8,591 nucleotides of DNA from an uncultured Oscillospiraceae bacterium (GTDB taxonomy: Bacteria; Bacillota; Clostridia; Oscillospirales; Acutalibacteraceae), in NCBI GenBank assembly GCA_902461995.1, contig CABQAA010000076.1:1-8591 (forward strand). The letters run 5' to 3'. This document shows, one piece after another, positions 1 through 6,803 of this stretch; position 1 is the first letter of the stretch; each line of letters begins with the position of its first letter. Under the pieces are notes generated by a model. It had not been told where the DNA came from. It saw only the letters and a list, made by a program, of their open reading frames with translations, and ran no database searches. The position numbers were made by a program, and so were the translations under genes.

Positions 1-315
1 CAGCGTGCAGGAACAAGTCTGTACCACCGAAACGACCATAACCATCAGCAGGGTATTCCACAGAGCCGAGGGATAGCCGAGCAGTTTGGCCGCATTTCCG
101 TAATGTTCAAGTGTAAAATCCTTGGGAATGAACCGGACGCTGCTGTCGTAGATATCGCTGACACTCATCACGCTGGATGTCAGAAGCGTCAACAGCGGAT
201 AGAGCACGACGAAGCAAAGCCCGCCTATGAAGACGGCGCGCAGGACGGCGAGACCCCACTTTACCGCCTTCTTTTTCAATCGATTTTTTTGCCGCGTTGT
301 CAGCCGAGTCGTCAT
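1..315 (-). CDS. CUT1 carbohydrate ABC transporter permease, MalG-like (N-terminal part, cut by window edge)
   Basis: Inner-membrane subunit of a sugar importer, partner of the MalF-like permease just upstream. I translated 105 residues by hand from the ATG at 315-313, and the frame stays open to base 1. The protein starts with a very basic cytoplasmic stretch (MTTRLTTRQKNRLKKK) and then a first membrane segment at about residues 24-46. Next comes a short external region ending in FIPKDFTLEHYGNA, which matches the usual MalG pattern of a P-x-x-F/W-T-x-x-N/HY loop after the first helix. A second hydrophobic segment starts at WNTLLMVMVV. The start is supported by a GGGGAGG site at 330-324, 8 nt upstream, and by a 16-nt gap to the previous stop codon. 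The EAA loop that contacts the ATPase would lie beyond the window. The family is clear; the substrate cannot be told. Confidence 0.88.
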   Translation of the reverse strand, partial: MTTRLTTRQKNRLKKKAVKWGLAVLRAVFIGGLCFVVLYPLLTLLTSSVMSVSDIYDSSVRFIPKDFTLEHYGNAAKLLGYPSALWNTLLMVMVVSVVQTCSCTL

Positions 316-331
316 GAGGCTGTCCTCCCCT

Positions 332-1225
332 CTAGCGGTCCTGATAAAACACGAATCGGGAAATGATCTTGTACACCACCGCCAGAATGAGTCCCATGAC
401 GATCATGTAACTAAGCGCTTTCGCCGTACCGATCCCGAACTTGATATTTTCAAACATAGTGCTATGAATGTCGGAGATCACGGCGTTGCTGACGTTGGTA
501 AACGAGTCGATCACGCTGTAGACGACCGTCACCAGGATCAGAGGGCTGACCATGGGCAGGCAGATTTTCCAGAATACTTCCCACTTGGTGGCCCCTTCGA
601 TATAGGACGCCTCAAAAATCGACGGAGAAATGGACTGCAGGCCGGCCAGAAAGATGATGATGGGTACCGCCGCCAGGGTGGTGATATCGGCGATGCGGTC
701 GACGGAACTCGAAATGAAGGACACCAGCGTGGGATTCAAGTTCATATTATCCATCAGGTTGACGATCGCCCCGGACAGCCCCGATCCAGCCGCTGTCTCG
801 GTGGATGCGGACAGAGTTTCCATCGTGTACCCTTTGATCAGCTTCGTCACCAGACCGGAGGAGACGATGACGGGCATGAACAGGATCACGCGGGCCGCCG
901 ACCGGCCGACAAATTTCTGATTGAGCAGGCTGGCGACAAAAAAGGCGAACAATACGCAGACCGGCACATCAACGGCCATTTTTCCAAGGGAGTCCAGCAG
1001 ATACTGCCGGTATTTGGGATCGACCATAAAAATCTGCCGATAGTTTTCGACCCCGATAAAATCCAGACGATATCCTGTGTCGGTAATGGTCAGATTGCAG
1101 AAGCTGAAAACAACGGACTGGATAAAGGGCCACAGTATAAAAAACACCAGACCGATGAGGAACGGCGCGATGAAGGCGTATCCCAGCCGCTTCTGCCGTC
1201 TTTCCAGGGATAACCCGCGCTTCAT
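332..1225 (-). CDS. CUT1 sugar ABC transporter permease, MalF/UgpA-like (pair B)
   Basis: Membrane-spanning subunit of a binding-protein-dependent sugar importer, 297 residues. The N-terminus is basic (KRGLSLERRQKR) and leads into a first helix at about 14-40 (YAFIAPFLIGLVFFILWPFI), typical of MalF-like permeases. The EAA loop that docks on the ATPase is clear at about residues 205-227 (FEASYIEGATKWEVFWKICLP), followed by the last two helices. The ATG at 1225-1223 overlaps the upstream TGA (1224-1222) as ATGA, with an AAAGGAG site at 1241-1235 inside the upstream gene, so translational coupling is likely. The frame is open much further upstream (to 1519), but that extension overlaps the end of the DUF5696-like gene and reads as low-complexity R/Q/G-rich sequence, so I rejected it. 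Odd point: a long external loop at about residues 130-182, where MalF-like permeases normally have a short W-x-x-x-F / G-x-x-N segment. Substrate unknown. Confidence 0.93.
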   Translation of the reverse strand: MKRGLSLERRQKRLGYAFIAPFLIGLVFFILWPFIQSVVFSFCNLTITDTGYRLDFIGVENYRQIFMVDPKYRQYLLDSLGKMAVDVPVCVLFAFFVASLLNQKFVGRSAARVILFMPVIVSSGLVTKLIKGYTMETLSASTETAAGSGLSGAIVNLMDNMNLNPTLVSFISSSVDRIADITTLAAVPIIIFLAGLQSISPSIFEASYIEGATKWEVFWKICLPMVSPLILVTVVYSVIDSFTNVSNAVISDIHSTMFENIKFGIGTAKALSYMIVMGLILAVVYKIISRFVFYQDR

Positions 1226-3759
1226 GATGCATCGCTCCTTTCCATCCGATAATCCGTGGCCGGGATGGTCCGCCCATCCGCCAGCGTGACGGCCGCACTG
1301 TTGTAGTTGACCAGAATCCGGACGCCGTTTTCGTAAGTTGTTTCGAACACGTTGTCGGCCAACCGCAGATGGGAGACGATCGGCTGACCGCTGCACTCCT
1401 GCAGCGCCTCGGCGACAAACCGGTAGTCCTCCAAAAGCCGCTTGCGCATAAGCCCGTACTCGACCGCATAGAAACCGTTGAATTCGGTCGAGCGGAGCCG
1501 GCTGCCGTTCTGTCCGCAAAGCACAAAGTACGGAGACGCCCCGGTTTCAAGCAGGCGAAGCAAATCCCGTCTGTCGGCAAAATCCAGATTGACACGGCCG
1601 CCGCTGTAGCGGACATAGCCGCTGAGCACCATCGACGCAAAGGGAACGCTGTAATCGGTGATGTCGTAATTGCAGGAGGAAAGAGGCAGGTCGAGGATGG
1701 TGTCCGCATACGGTACGAAGGGCGCGATCCCGGTGGAAAGAGTCAGGGAATCCACTTGCTCCCGCAGCCCGGCAACCTGTTCGAGCAGACGGGTGAGGGA
1801 GGTCTGCCGCTCCACTTCCCGTTTCTCATGATAATCGCTGTTTAAGTCCCGGCCGACGCTGCGCAGCGCCGCACCGGTGAGTCCCTCCTTTTTCAGCAGG
1901 GCGGAGAATCCCGCCATACTCTTTTCGATCCCTGCGCTGTTTAAGATGTACGCCGGTACTTTATCGGTGTCCGCGATAAAATACGCGATATCGGCCGGAT
2001 AGAGCAGGCCCGGCTTGCGGCTGAGGAGACGGGAGACGCTCCGGCCGGGAACGCCGTCAAACAGGCCTTTTGCATAGGCGTACTGCACATCGGCATCCAG
2101 GGTGCAGGGAATGCCCAGATCCTGCAGCTGCGCGATGAGCGTCTGCAGCCCCTTGCTTCCTCCCGCTTTCTTGGACAGGGAGGCTTTATCAAGGAACCCC
2201 TGCCGATAGCCGCCGTTCAGGTATCCGGAGAGGATCACCTGCATATCCCCGACGCCCTGGTCTCTGAGCTCTTCCACTATACTTTTGGCCTCTTCAAAGG
2301 ACGTCAGGAGAAGCTGCTCTTTCACCGTTACACCCAGGACGTTTTTCTCAACATCGGCTTCCCCCAGGAAGCTCAGATACAGGGGAAACCCCTTCGTCTC
2401 GAGCGGCTGCTTATCGGCCAGCAGCTGCTGCCGGTACCAAGACGCCATGCCGCTGTAGGAGGCGTCGTCCCCCGTCAGAAAATGACAGCGCAGGCGGTAT
2501 TCGCCTTCATACGGCGTGGATTGGTGGGTGATAAAATAGGAATCCCCGTTCTCGCTCGTGGACAGGGTTTCGATCTTCGCCTGCTGCAGCACGGCAAAGG
2601 AGGGATAGGCATACGGCCTTCCTGTGTCGCCGCCGGGGGAGGCCGTAATCGTAGCCAGGGCATCTCCCTCTTCCACAACGGTCAGGAATCCGTTTCCATT
2701 TTCCAGCGCGCAGCCGAAAACCGGAAACACCGCCACCTTGTTTTTAAAGGTGGTTTCTCCGGCCGAAACGGCACGGTCATCACCGTATATCCGCACTGCA
2801 TATTCCTGCAAGCTGCTTTTTCCGTTGCGGAATTCCATGATGGATCCCGACCCGTCCGGGAGCAGGTAATACCCATCGCCGGCGTCTGTCCGGCCGAAAT
2901 TCGGCAGAACCCCCAGTGTTTCCAGGGGAAACGCAGAGGCGTAATACAAGTCTTCAGTCGGCACCCGCACGACAAGGGAATCCTCATCCAGTTCCAGATA
3001 GATCACCAGATGGAACTGAGGCGTGGCTTTCCCTGCCAATTCGCCGCCGTATTCCGCGTCGGCGACGCGGTCTTCCTCGGTATACCCGACGGATTTGAGC
3101 GCCTCATGCAGCCGCAGCCGGATGCTTTTCTGCATCGTCGGCGTCAGAACATAAATCCGGCCCTCTTTGGCCTGCGGATATTTCGACTCCATCGCCTGGC
3201 GGTCACTTCCGCTGTAGCTGTTCAGGTCGATCAGAGAATACAGCTGTTTCATCAGGCGCTGGTCCGCCGTGCTCATGCCCTCGGTATACCGGAGATACCG
3301 CTCTTCCGGAAGGATGACCGGCGCATAATACGCTGCGGCGATCTCACCGAGGGAATACGCGATTTTCACGCCTTTATCCGTCTTTGTAATTTCGAACTGA
3401 CCTTTTTTCACCGAATCGTTAAAGGTATCCATGTAATGCGCCACGCCGCTCGCATCCATATACGACACGGACAGCATCGCCTGATCGCCGCCGTCGGCGC
3501 CGCTTCCCACAGACGATTCCCATACATAGCCCGTCTGTTTGACCGTAATCCGGAAAGCGGTGGTGTCGGGATTGATTTCCAGCCGGAGTGCAGCGGTTTC
3601 CGCCATCAGCTGATAGCCGGTCCCGTTCGGGTCGTTTTCCCGTGTGCCCTCCGGGATCAGCGCGGCCTCCCGCGCCGTCTGCTGCGCCGCCGGTGCACAG
3701 CCGGCCAGAACCGCCAGGCACAGGAACAGGCAAAGGGCCAGACTTGCGATGCGTTTCAT
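1222..3759 (-). CDS. DUF5696-like surface lipoprotein, putative glycoside-hydrolase-like barrel protein
   Basis: A predicted lipoprotein of 845 residues from the ATG at 3759. The N-terminus MKRIASLALCLFLCLAVLAGC is a textbook lipoprotein signal with lipobox LAGC and Cys21 as the lipidation site. Residues about 40-425 look like a beta-rich N-terminal region with the motif LLPDGSGSIMEFRNG (299-313). From about 458 the pattern changes to alternating strands and helices: PLYLSFLGEA, then TSFEEAKSIVEELRDQGVGDMQVILSGYLNGG, then GIPCTLDADVQYAY. This resembles a (beta/alpha)8 glycosidase-type barrel. A further strand carries GRDLNSDY (636-643), whose Asp638 and Asp642 are candidate active-site residues. 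A small C-terminal beta domain includes TTYENGVRILVNYN (about 807-820). From memory this matches DUF5696 proteins found beside sugar ABC transporters in Bacillota; no enzyme activity is known to me. Its position between two permease pairs suggests glycan binding or trimming outside the cell (inference). Confidence 0.82.
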   Translation of the reverse strand: MKRIASLALCLFLCLAVLAGCAPAAQQTAREAALIPEGTRENDPNGTGYQLMAETAALRLEINPDTTAFRITVKQTGYVWESSVGSGADGGDQAMLSVSYMDASGVAHYMDTFNDSVKKGQFEITKTDKGVKIAYSLGEIAAAYYAPVILPEERYLRYTEGMSTADQRLMKQLYSLIDLNSYSGSDRQAMESKYPQAKEGRIYVLTPTMQKSIRLRLHEALKSVGYTEEDRVADAEYGGELAGKATPQFHLVIYLELDEDSLVVRVPTEDLYYASAFPLETLGVLPNFGRTDAGDGYYLLPDGSGSIMEFRNGKSSLQEYAVRIYGDDRAVSAGETTFKNKVAVFPVFGCALENGNGFLTVVEEGDALATITASPGGDTGRPYAYPSFAVLQQAKIETLSTSENGDSYFITHQSTPYEGEYRLRCHFLTGDDASYSGMASWYRQQLLADKQPLETKGFPLYLSFLGEADVEKNVLGVTVKEQLLLTSFEEAKSIVEELRDQGVGDMQVILSGYLNGGYRQGFLDKASLSKKAGGSKGLQTLIAQLQDLGIPCTLDADVQYAYAKGLFDGVPGRSVSRLLSRKPGLLYPADIAYFIADTDKVPAYILNSAGIEKSMAGFSALLKKEGLTGAALRSVGRDLNSDYHEKREVERQTSLTRLLEQVAGLREQVDSLTLSTGIAPFVPYADTILDLPLSSCNYDITDYSVPFASMVLSGYVRYSGGRVNLDFADRRDLLRLLETGASPYFVLCGQNGSRLRSTEFNGFYAVEYGLMRKRLLEDYRFVAEALQECSGQPIVSHLRLADNVFETTYENGVRILVNYNSAAVTLADGRTIPATDYRMERSDAS
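1235..1241 (-). promoter_or_regulatory. Ribosome binding site inside the DUF5696-like gene for the overlapping pair B permease
   Basis: AAAGGAG lies 9 nt upstream of the ATG at 1225, within the last codons of the lipoprotein gene whose TGA overlaps that ATG. An out-of-frame ATG only 2 nt after the site would give an R/A/G-rich peptide with no membrane helices, so it is not the start. Confidence 0.75.
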
Positions 3760-3766
3760 ACCTTCA

Positions 3767-3774
3767 TCCTTTCT
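3767..3774 (-). promoter_or_regulatory. Ribosome binding site deciding the ATG start of the DUF5696-like lipoprotein gene
   Basis: AGAAAGGA lies 7 nt upstream of the ATG at 3759. An in-frame GTG at 3777 has no such site before it and would put acidic residues (RKDEG) ahead of the lipoprotein signal, so the ATG is preferred. Confidence 0.75.
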
Positions 3775-3786
3775 CACCTACGGCAC

Positions 3787-5877
3787 TTACATTCTCATGG
3801 ATATTTCGGTGCCGAGGTCCTGGATAAACGACACAAACTGCTGGATCAAAGCGAAGGCCAATACAGCCAGGAACAGCACAATCACCATGACCAGAAGGGT
3901 AATCAGCAGAACGGCGACGGTTTTGCCCATGGAATAGTTATGGATCTGCTGATTCGCACAGATCAGCAGGATGACCGTCCAGGCCAAAGCCGCCGTCACA
4001 AGGACATTCAGGAAGGCCGCGTCATCCAGAATCAAAAACCGGCTCAGAATCGTGGCGACCGGAAGCAGCCAAACCAGCGGGGTCAGAGCGTAACTGGAGG
4101 CCATGACGATATCCCGGAATTTGCCCTCCCCGTTCATCAGCGAGGTGACACACCAGTTGCAGACACAGAACAGGAACAGAGGCGCCGCCACTTTGAGCGC
4201 TTCGAACAGGAGGTTGACCTCTTCGGTCCGGCCGGTGCTGAAGATGAAGCCGATGAACCGGCTGTAAATGGCCATAGCCGCGCAGGCCAGCCCCAAGAGG
4301 GTCATTGCCGCCTTCATGCTGCCGCGTTTTTCACATTTGAGGTCCCAGAACCCGTCGAAGGGATGGAACACCACATAGCGGGAGTACCGTAGGGTTCCTC
4401 TATAACTAAATGGAGCTACCGCCTTGACAGGGTGGCGTTTCCTCCACAGGCTGTACACAAAGACTAAAACGCCAAGTCCCAGAATACCGGTCATCAGGTA
4501 GGGGAAAATGGCGCCGATCACCTGACCGCGATGCATTTTAAAGGCGGCGGAATAATTGCTGCGGTCTTCCGCCAGCCGGAAATATTCCATGGCCTTCTCG
4601 TAATCCTGGATGCGGTAAGCGGCCTTGCCGAGTCCGGTCAGGGCACCCACGTTGTTTTGATTGAGCTGCGCGATTTCGGCCCAGAGCGCACTTTCCTCTT
4701 CATACTGGCTGTTGTAGTGGTACTGCGCCGTGGTATAGAGCATCCGGCCGTATTCGCTGAGCGTATACGTTGTTAAGCTCATCTTGCCCGCGTCGAGAAG
4801 ATAGAAGGTACCGTCACGGTATTCCAGCGATGTGGGGATCTGCAGGCTGCCCTTGACGGACCCCGGCGTACCGAACTCGAAGAGCAGTTCCCCGTCCGCA
4901 TTATAGACGAATACCCGGCAGCGGTTGGAATCCAAAACCGCATACATCCCATAGCCCAGCGTGCAGATATCCACAAGTGTGGAGGCTCCCCGGTAGCTGC
5001 CCGTCGAGATGACGAGGGGATCCCCATAAGGTGCCGGCTCTCGTGTAATCCGCAGAATATCGTTGCCGGCCGCGTTGAGTTTGCGCACAGGAGTGGCCGA
5101 TTTGGATGCATATTCGCTCAGGGAAAAACTGTTGGTCGTGACATAGAGGAAATCCTCGTCGTCAATGCTGAGATTGTTGTATTCCGTCGGAACGAAGGCT
5201 GCCATCCGATCGATCTGTTCCTGGGTGGAGATCATCCGCCAGAACAGGTCGAGGGGCGTGTATTTCACCAGATTGGCACCGAGACAGCCCGTGAAATCCC
5301 CCTGCGGATCCAGCTCGATGAGACCCATGTTGAACCCGGCGGAGGTGACGAAAATACGGCCGGCCGTGTCCAAAAGCAGCTTGGTCGGCTTGAACTGGAA
5401 ATCTTCTGGCAGGCTGCCGGACTCCGGCGCCCCAATGATCCGGGTGACCTGCCCGTCTTTGTCAAACGCCACGATACGGGCATTGCCCGTGTCCGCCACA
5501 TACAGGGTGGACTGCCATATGTAGATTCCCTGTGGTTTTTGGAAGGTCAGCGTCTCCTCCCCGTCCTGGACCGACGTGATTTCCCGGATCATGGCCAGCT
5601 GACGGTTCAGCACAACAATCCGGTTGTTGTCGGTATCGACGATGTACAGATCACCGTTTTCATCCACATACACGTCGGACGGGTTGGCAAAATTCGCCGT
5701 GCCGAGAGAAACCCCGGTGATCACCCGCTCGGTTACGACCGCATCGGGCGCAGCCACGGTGTTGGATTCGGCATCATATGTGTAGCTGTAAAACGGATTT
5801 TCCGCTGCCGCCGGCAGGCAGGAAAGCTCCAGGAGAAGAGGAACCAGCATGCAGGCGAGGCGCGCTTTGCATTTCAA
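3787..5877 (-). CDS. NHL-repeat beta-propeller / TPR-like / YIP1-domain membrane protein
   Basis: A 696-residue protein in three parts. It begins with a signal peptide (MKCKARLACMLVPLLLELSCLPAAA, likely cut before Glu26). About residues 60-375 are NHL-type propeller repeats: NPSDVYVDENGDLYIVDTDN (65-84), KPQGIYIWQSTLYVADTGNARI (114-135), and further copies near 163-192, 240-275, 300-336 and 348-373, so roughly six blades. Residues about 390-445 are helical and TPR-like (NNVGALTGLGKAAYRIQDYEKAMEYFRLAE). A first membrane helix lies at about 454-476, followed by a basic stop (WRKRHPVK). The rest looks like a YIP1 domain with about five helices at 522-544, 560-582, 591-613, 622-643 and 652-679. 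It contains HPFDGFWDLKCEKRGS (505-520) and NWCVTSLMNGEGKFRDI (574-590). The propeller should face outside and the linker at 477-520 the cytoplasm. Start is TTG with a strong ribosome site. Role unknown; sensor or scaffold for the transporter is inference. Confidence 0.88.
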   Translation of the reverse strand: MKCKARLACMLVPLLLELSCLPAAAENPFYSYTYDAESNTVAAPDAVVTERVITGVSLGTANFANPSDVYVDENGDLYIVDTDNNRIVVLNRQLAMIREITSVQDGEETLTFQKPQGIYIWQSTLYVADTGNARIVAFDKDGQVTRIIGAPESGSLPEDFQFKPTKLLLDTAGRIFVTSAGFNMGLIELDPQGDFTGCLGANLVKYTPLDLFWRMISTQEQIDRMAAFVPTEYNNLSIDDEDFLYVTTNSFSLSEYASKSATPVRKLNAAGNDILRITREPAPYGDPLVISTGSYRGASTLVDICTLGYGMYAVLDSNRCRVFVYNADGELLFEFGTPGSVKGSLQIPTSLEYRDGTFYLLDAGKMSLTTYTLSEYGRMLYTTAQYHYNSQYEEESALWAEIAQLNQNNVGALTGLGKAAYRIQDYEKAMEYFRLAEDRSNYSAAFKMHRGQVIGAIFPYLMTGILGLGVLVFVYSLWRKRHPVKAVAPFSYRGTLRYSRYVVFHPFDGFWDLKCEKRGSMKAAMTLLGLACAAMAIYSRFIGFIFSTGRTEEVNLLFEALKVAAPLFLFCVCNWCVTSLMNGEGKFRDIVMASSYALTPLVWLLPVATILSRFLILDDAAFLNVLVTAALAWTVILLICANQQIHNYSMGKTVAVLLITLLVMVIVLFLAVLAFALIQQFVSFIQDLGTEISMRM

Positions 5878-5885
5878 CTCAATCT

Positions 5886-5893
5886 CTCCTCCC
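5886..5893 (-). promoter_or_regulatory. Strong ribosome binding site deciding a TTG start (NHL/YIP1 gene)
   Basis: The transcript reads GGGAGGAG, then 8 nt, then TTG at 5877. The TTG gives a proper signal peptide, while the nearest ATG (at 5873, inside the second and third codons) is out of frame and the next in-frame Met (residue 10) would lose the basic n-region. The site starts right after the TAA of the upstream permease. Confidence 0.8.
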
Positions 5894-5895
5894 GT

Positions 5896-6774
5896 TTATT
5901 CTTTGATGCCCGAAGACGCCATGGTCTGCAGGATGTTGCCCTGCGATACGATGAACACAACAATGGGCGGTATGATGAGAATGAGGGACACCGCCGAACC
6001 CGCGCCCGCACGGGCCACACCGCCGGCGAGAATCTGATTGAGCGCGTAATTGAGGGGTTTGAGTTCCTCGGAAAAGATGGTGTTTCCGCCGGTCATGCCC
6101 CACATGCTTTGGAAGCCGAAAATAATCAGGGTCAGCCAGGCCGGCTTGACCATCGGCATGGCGATCCGGAAGAAGATGCGCAGTTCCGAAGCGCCGTCGA
6201 TCCGCGCAGCCTCCAACAGGCTGTCGGGGATGTTGCACATGAACTGCTTCATGAGAAACAGGCCGAGCGAGGAGGCGATGGCCGGCACGATCAGAGAGGC
6301 GAGCGTATCCACCCAGCCGATGCGGCTCATGATGATGTAGGAGGGGATCGCGGTGACGGTGGTGGAGAACATCAGAGACAGTACCACCAGCTTGAATATC
6401 AGTTCCCGCCCCGGAAAACGGCGTTTTTCCAGTACGTACGCCGCCAGGGAGGACACCACCAGCTGACCAAGAACCGCCAGCGCCGTGATGAGCACCGTAT
6501 TAAAAAAGTAGCGGGAGATGGGAACCCAGGAATCCCCCATGAGGACAGACAGATTTTTAAAATTATTTAAGGTCGGATTGCGCACAAAAAAACGCGGCGG
6601 GTATACGAACAACTCGTCGAGCGGTTTAAACGCGCTGCTGAATATGTACACGAGGGGCAGCGCCATAAAAACGCCCACCACACACAGCATCAGAAAATTG
6701 CCGACCCGGCCTGCCCGGCTGCGCCCGATATGCAGCTGACCTTTGCGATGTTTCATTGGTCTATCCGGTTTCAT
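5896..6774 (-). CDS. CUT1 carbohydrate ABC transporter permease, MalG-like (pair A)
   Basis: Second membrane subunit of permease pair A, 292 residues from the ATG at 6774. The basic N-terminus (KPDRPMKHRKGQLHIGRSRAG) leads into a first helix at about residues 26-46 (FLMLCVVGVFMALPLVYIFSSAFK). A MalG-like external segment follows (YPPRFFVRNPTLNNFKNL). The EAA loop is canonical at about 196-221 (LLEAARIDGASELRIFFRIAMPMVKP) and the C-terminus MASSGIKE matches the usual short cytoplasmic tail of MalG-type permeases. Length is normal for the family. A GTG nine bases further upstream (6783-6781) is in frame, but it sits inside the ribosome site that serves the ATG, so I prefer the ATG. The gene follows its MalF-like partner by 29 nt and precedes the NHL/YIP1 gene by 18 nt. 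Family assignment is firm; substrate is not readable. Confidence 0.95.
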   Translation of the reverse strand: MKPDRPMKHRKGQLHIGRSRAGRVGNFLMLCVVGVFMALPLVYIFSSAFKPLDELFVYPPRFFVRNPTLNNFKNLSVLMGDSWVPISRYFFNTVLITALAVLGQLVVSSLAAYVLEKRRFPGRELIFKLVVLSLMFSTTVTAIPSYIIMSRIGWVDTLASLIVPAIASSLGLFLMKQFMCNIPDSLLEAARIDGASELRIFFRIAMPMVKPAWLTLIIFGFQSMWGMTGGNTIFSEELKPLNYALNQILAGGVARAGAGSAVSLILIIPPIVVFIVSQGNILQTMASSGIKE

Positions 6775-6777
6775 GTT

Positions 6778-6788
6778 CTCCACCCTTT
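6778..6788 (-). promoter_or_regulatory. Ribosome binding site deciding the ATG start of the pair A MalG-like permease
   Basis: AAAGGGTGGAG ends 3 nt before the ATG at 6774, and its AAAGG core has about 9 nt of spacing. The in-frame GTG at 6783 lies inside this site and has only a GGTAAAGG directly against it, which is too close to work well. Confidence 0.65.
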
Positions 6789-6803
6789 ACCGAGGATTTC
6801 CAA

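Noticed and set aside
277..292. Run of seven A in the transcript (codons CAA AAA AAT) near the start of the last permease, as a slippage site
   Set aside because: The zero frame gives a normal permease N-terminus, and Lys/Gln-rich tails are common there. There is no sign of a downstream frame that a shift would serve.
227..1213. 328-codon open frame on the + strand, opposite pair B permease
   Set aside because: The translation is His/Asp/Gln/Arg-rich with no membrane segment or motif. The minus strand carries a clear EAA-loop permease.
1226..1519. Upstream extension of the pair B MalF-like permease to 395 residues
   Set aside because: It overlaps the end of the lipoprotein gene, adds an R/Q/G-rich stretch atypical of permeases, and the ATG at 1225 has a good ribosome site.
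2482..4392. 636-codon open frame on the + strand, opposite the DUF5696-like and NHL/YIP1 genes
   Set aside because: It is the antisense shadow of two well-supported genes and crosses their junction. The product is rich in His, Gln, Arg and Gly with no recognisable domain, as expected for the reverse strand of GC-rich coding DNA.
5539..6570. 343-codon open frame on the + strand, opposite the NHL/YIP1 start and the MalG-like permease
   Set aside because: Antisense shadow with low-complexity His/Gln/Arg/Gly composition. It crosses the boundary of two real genes.
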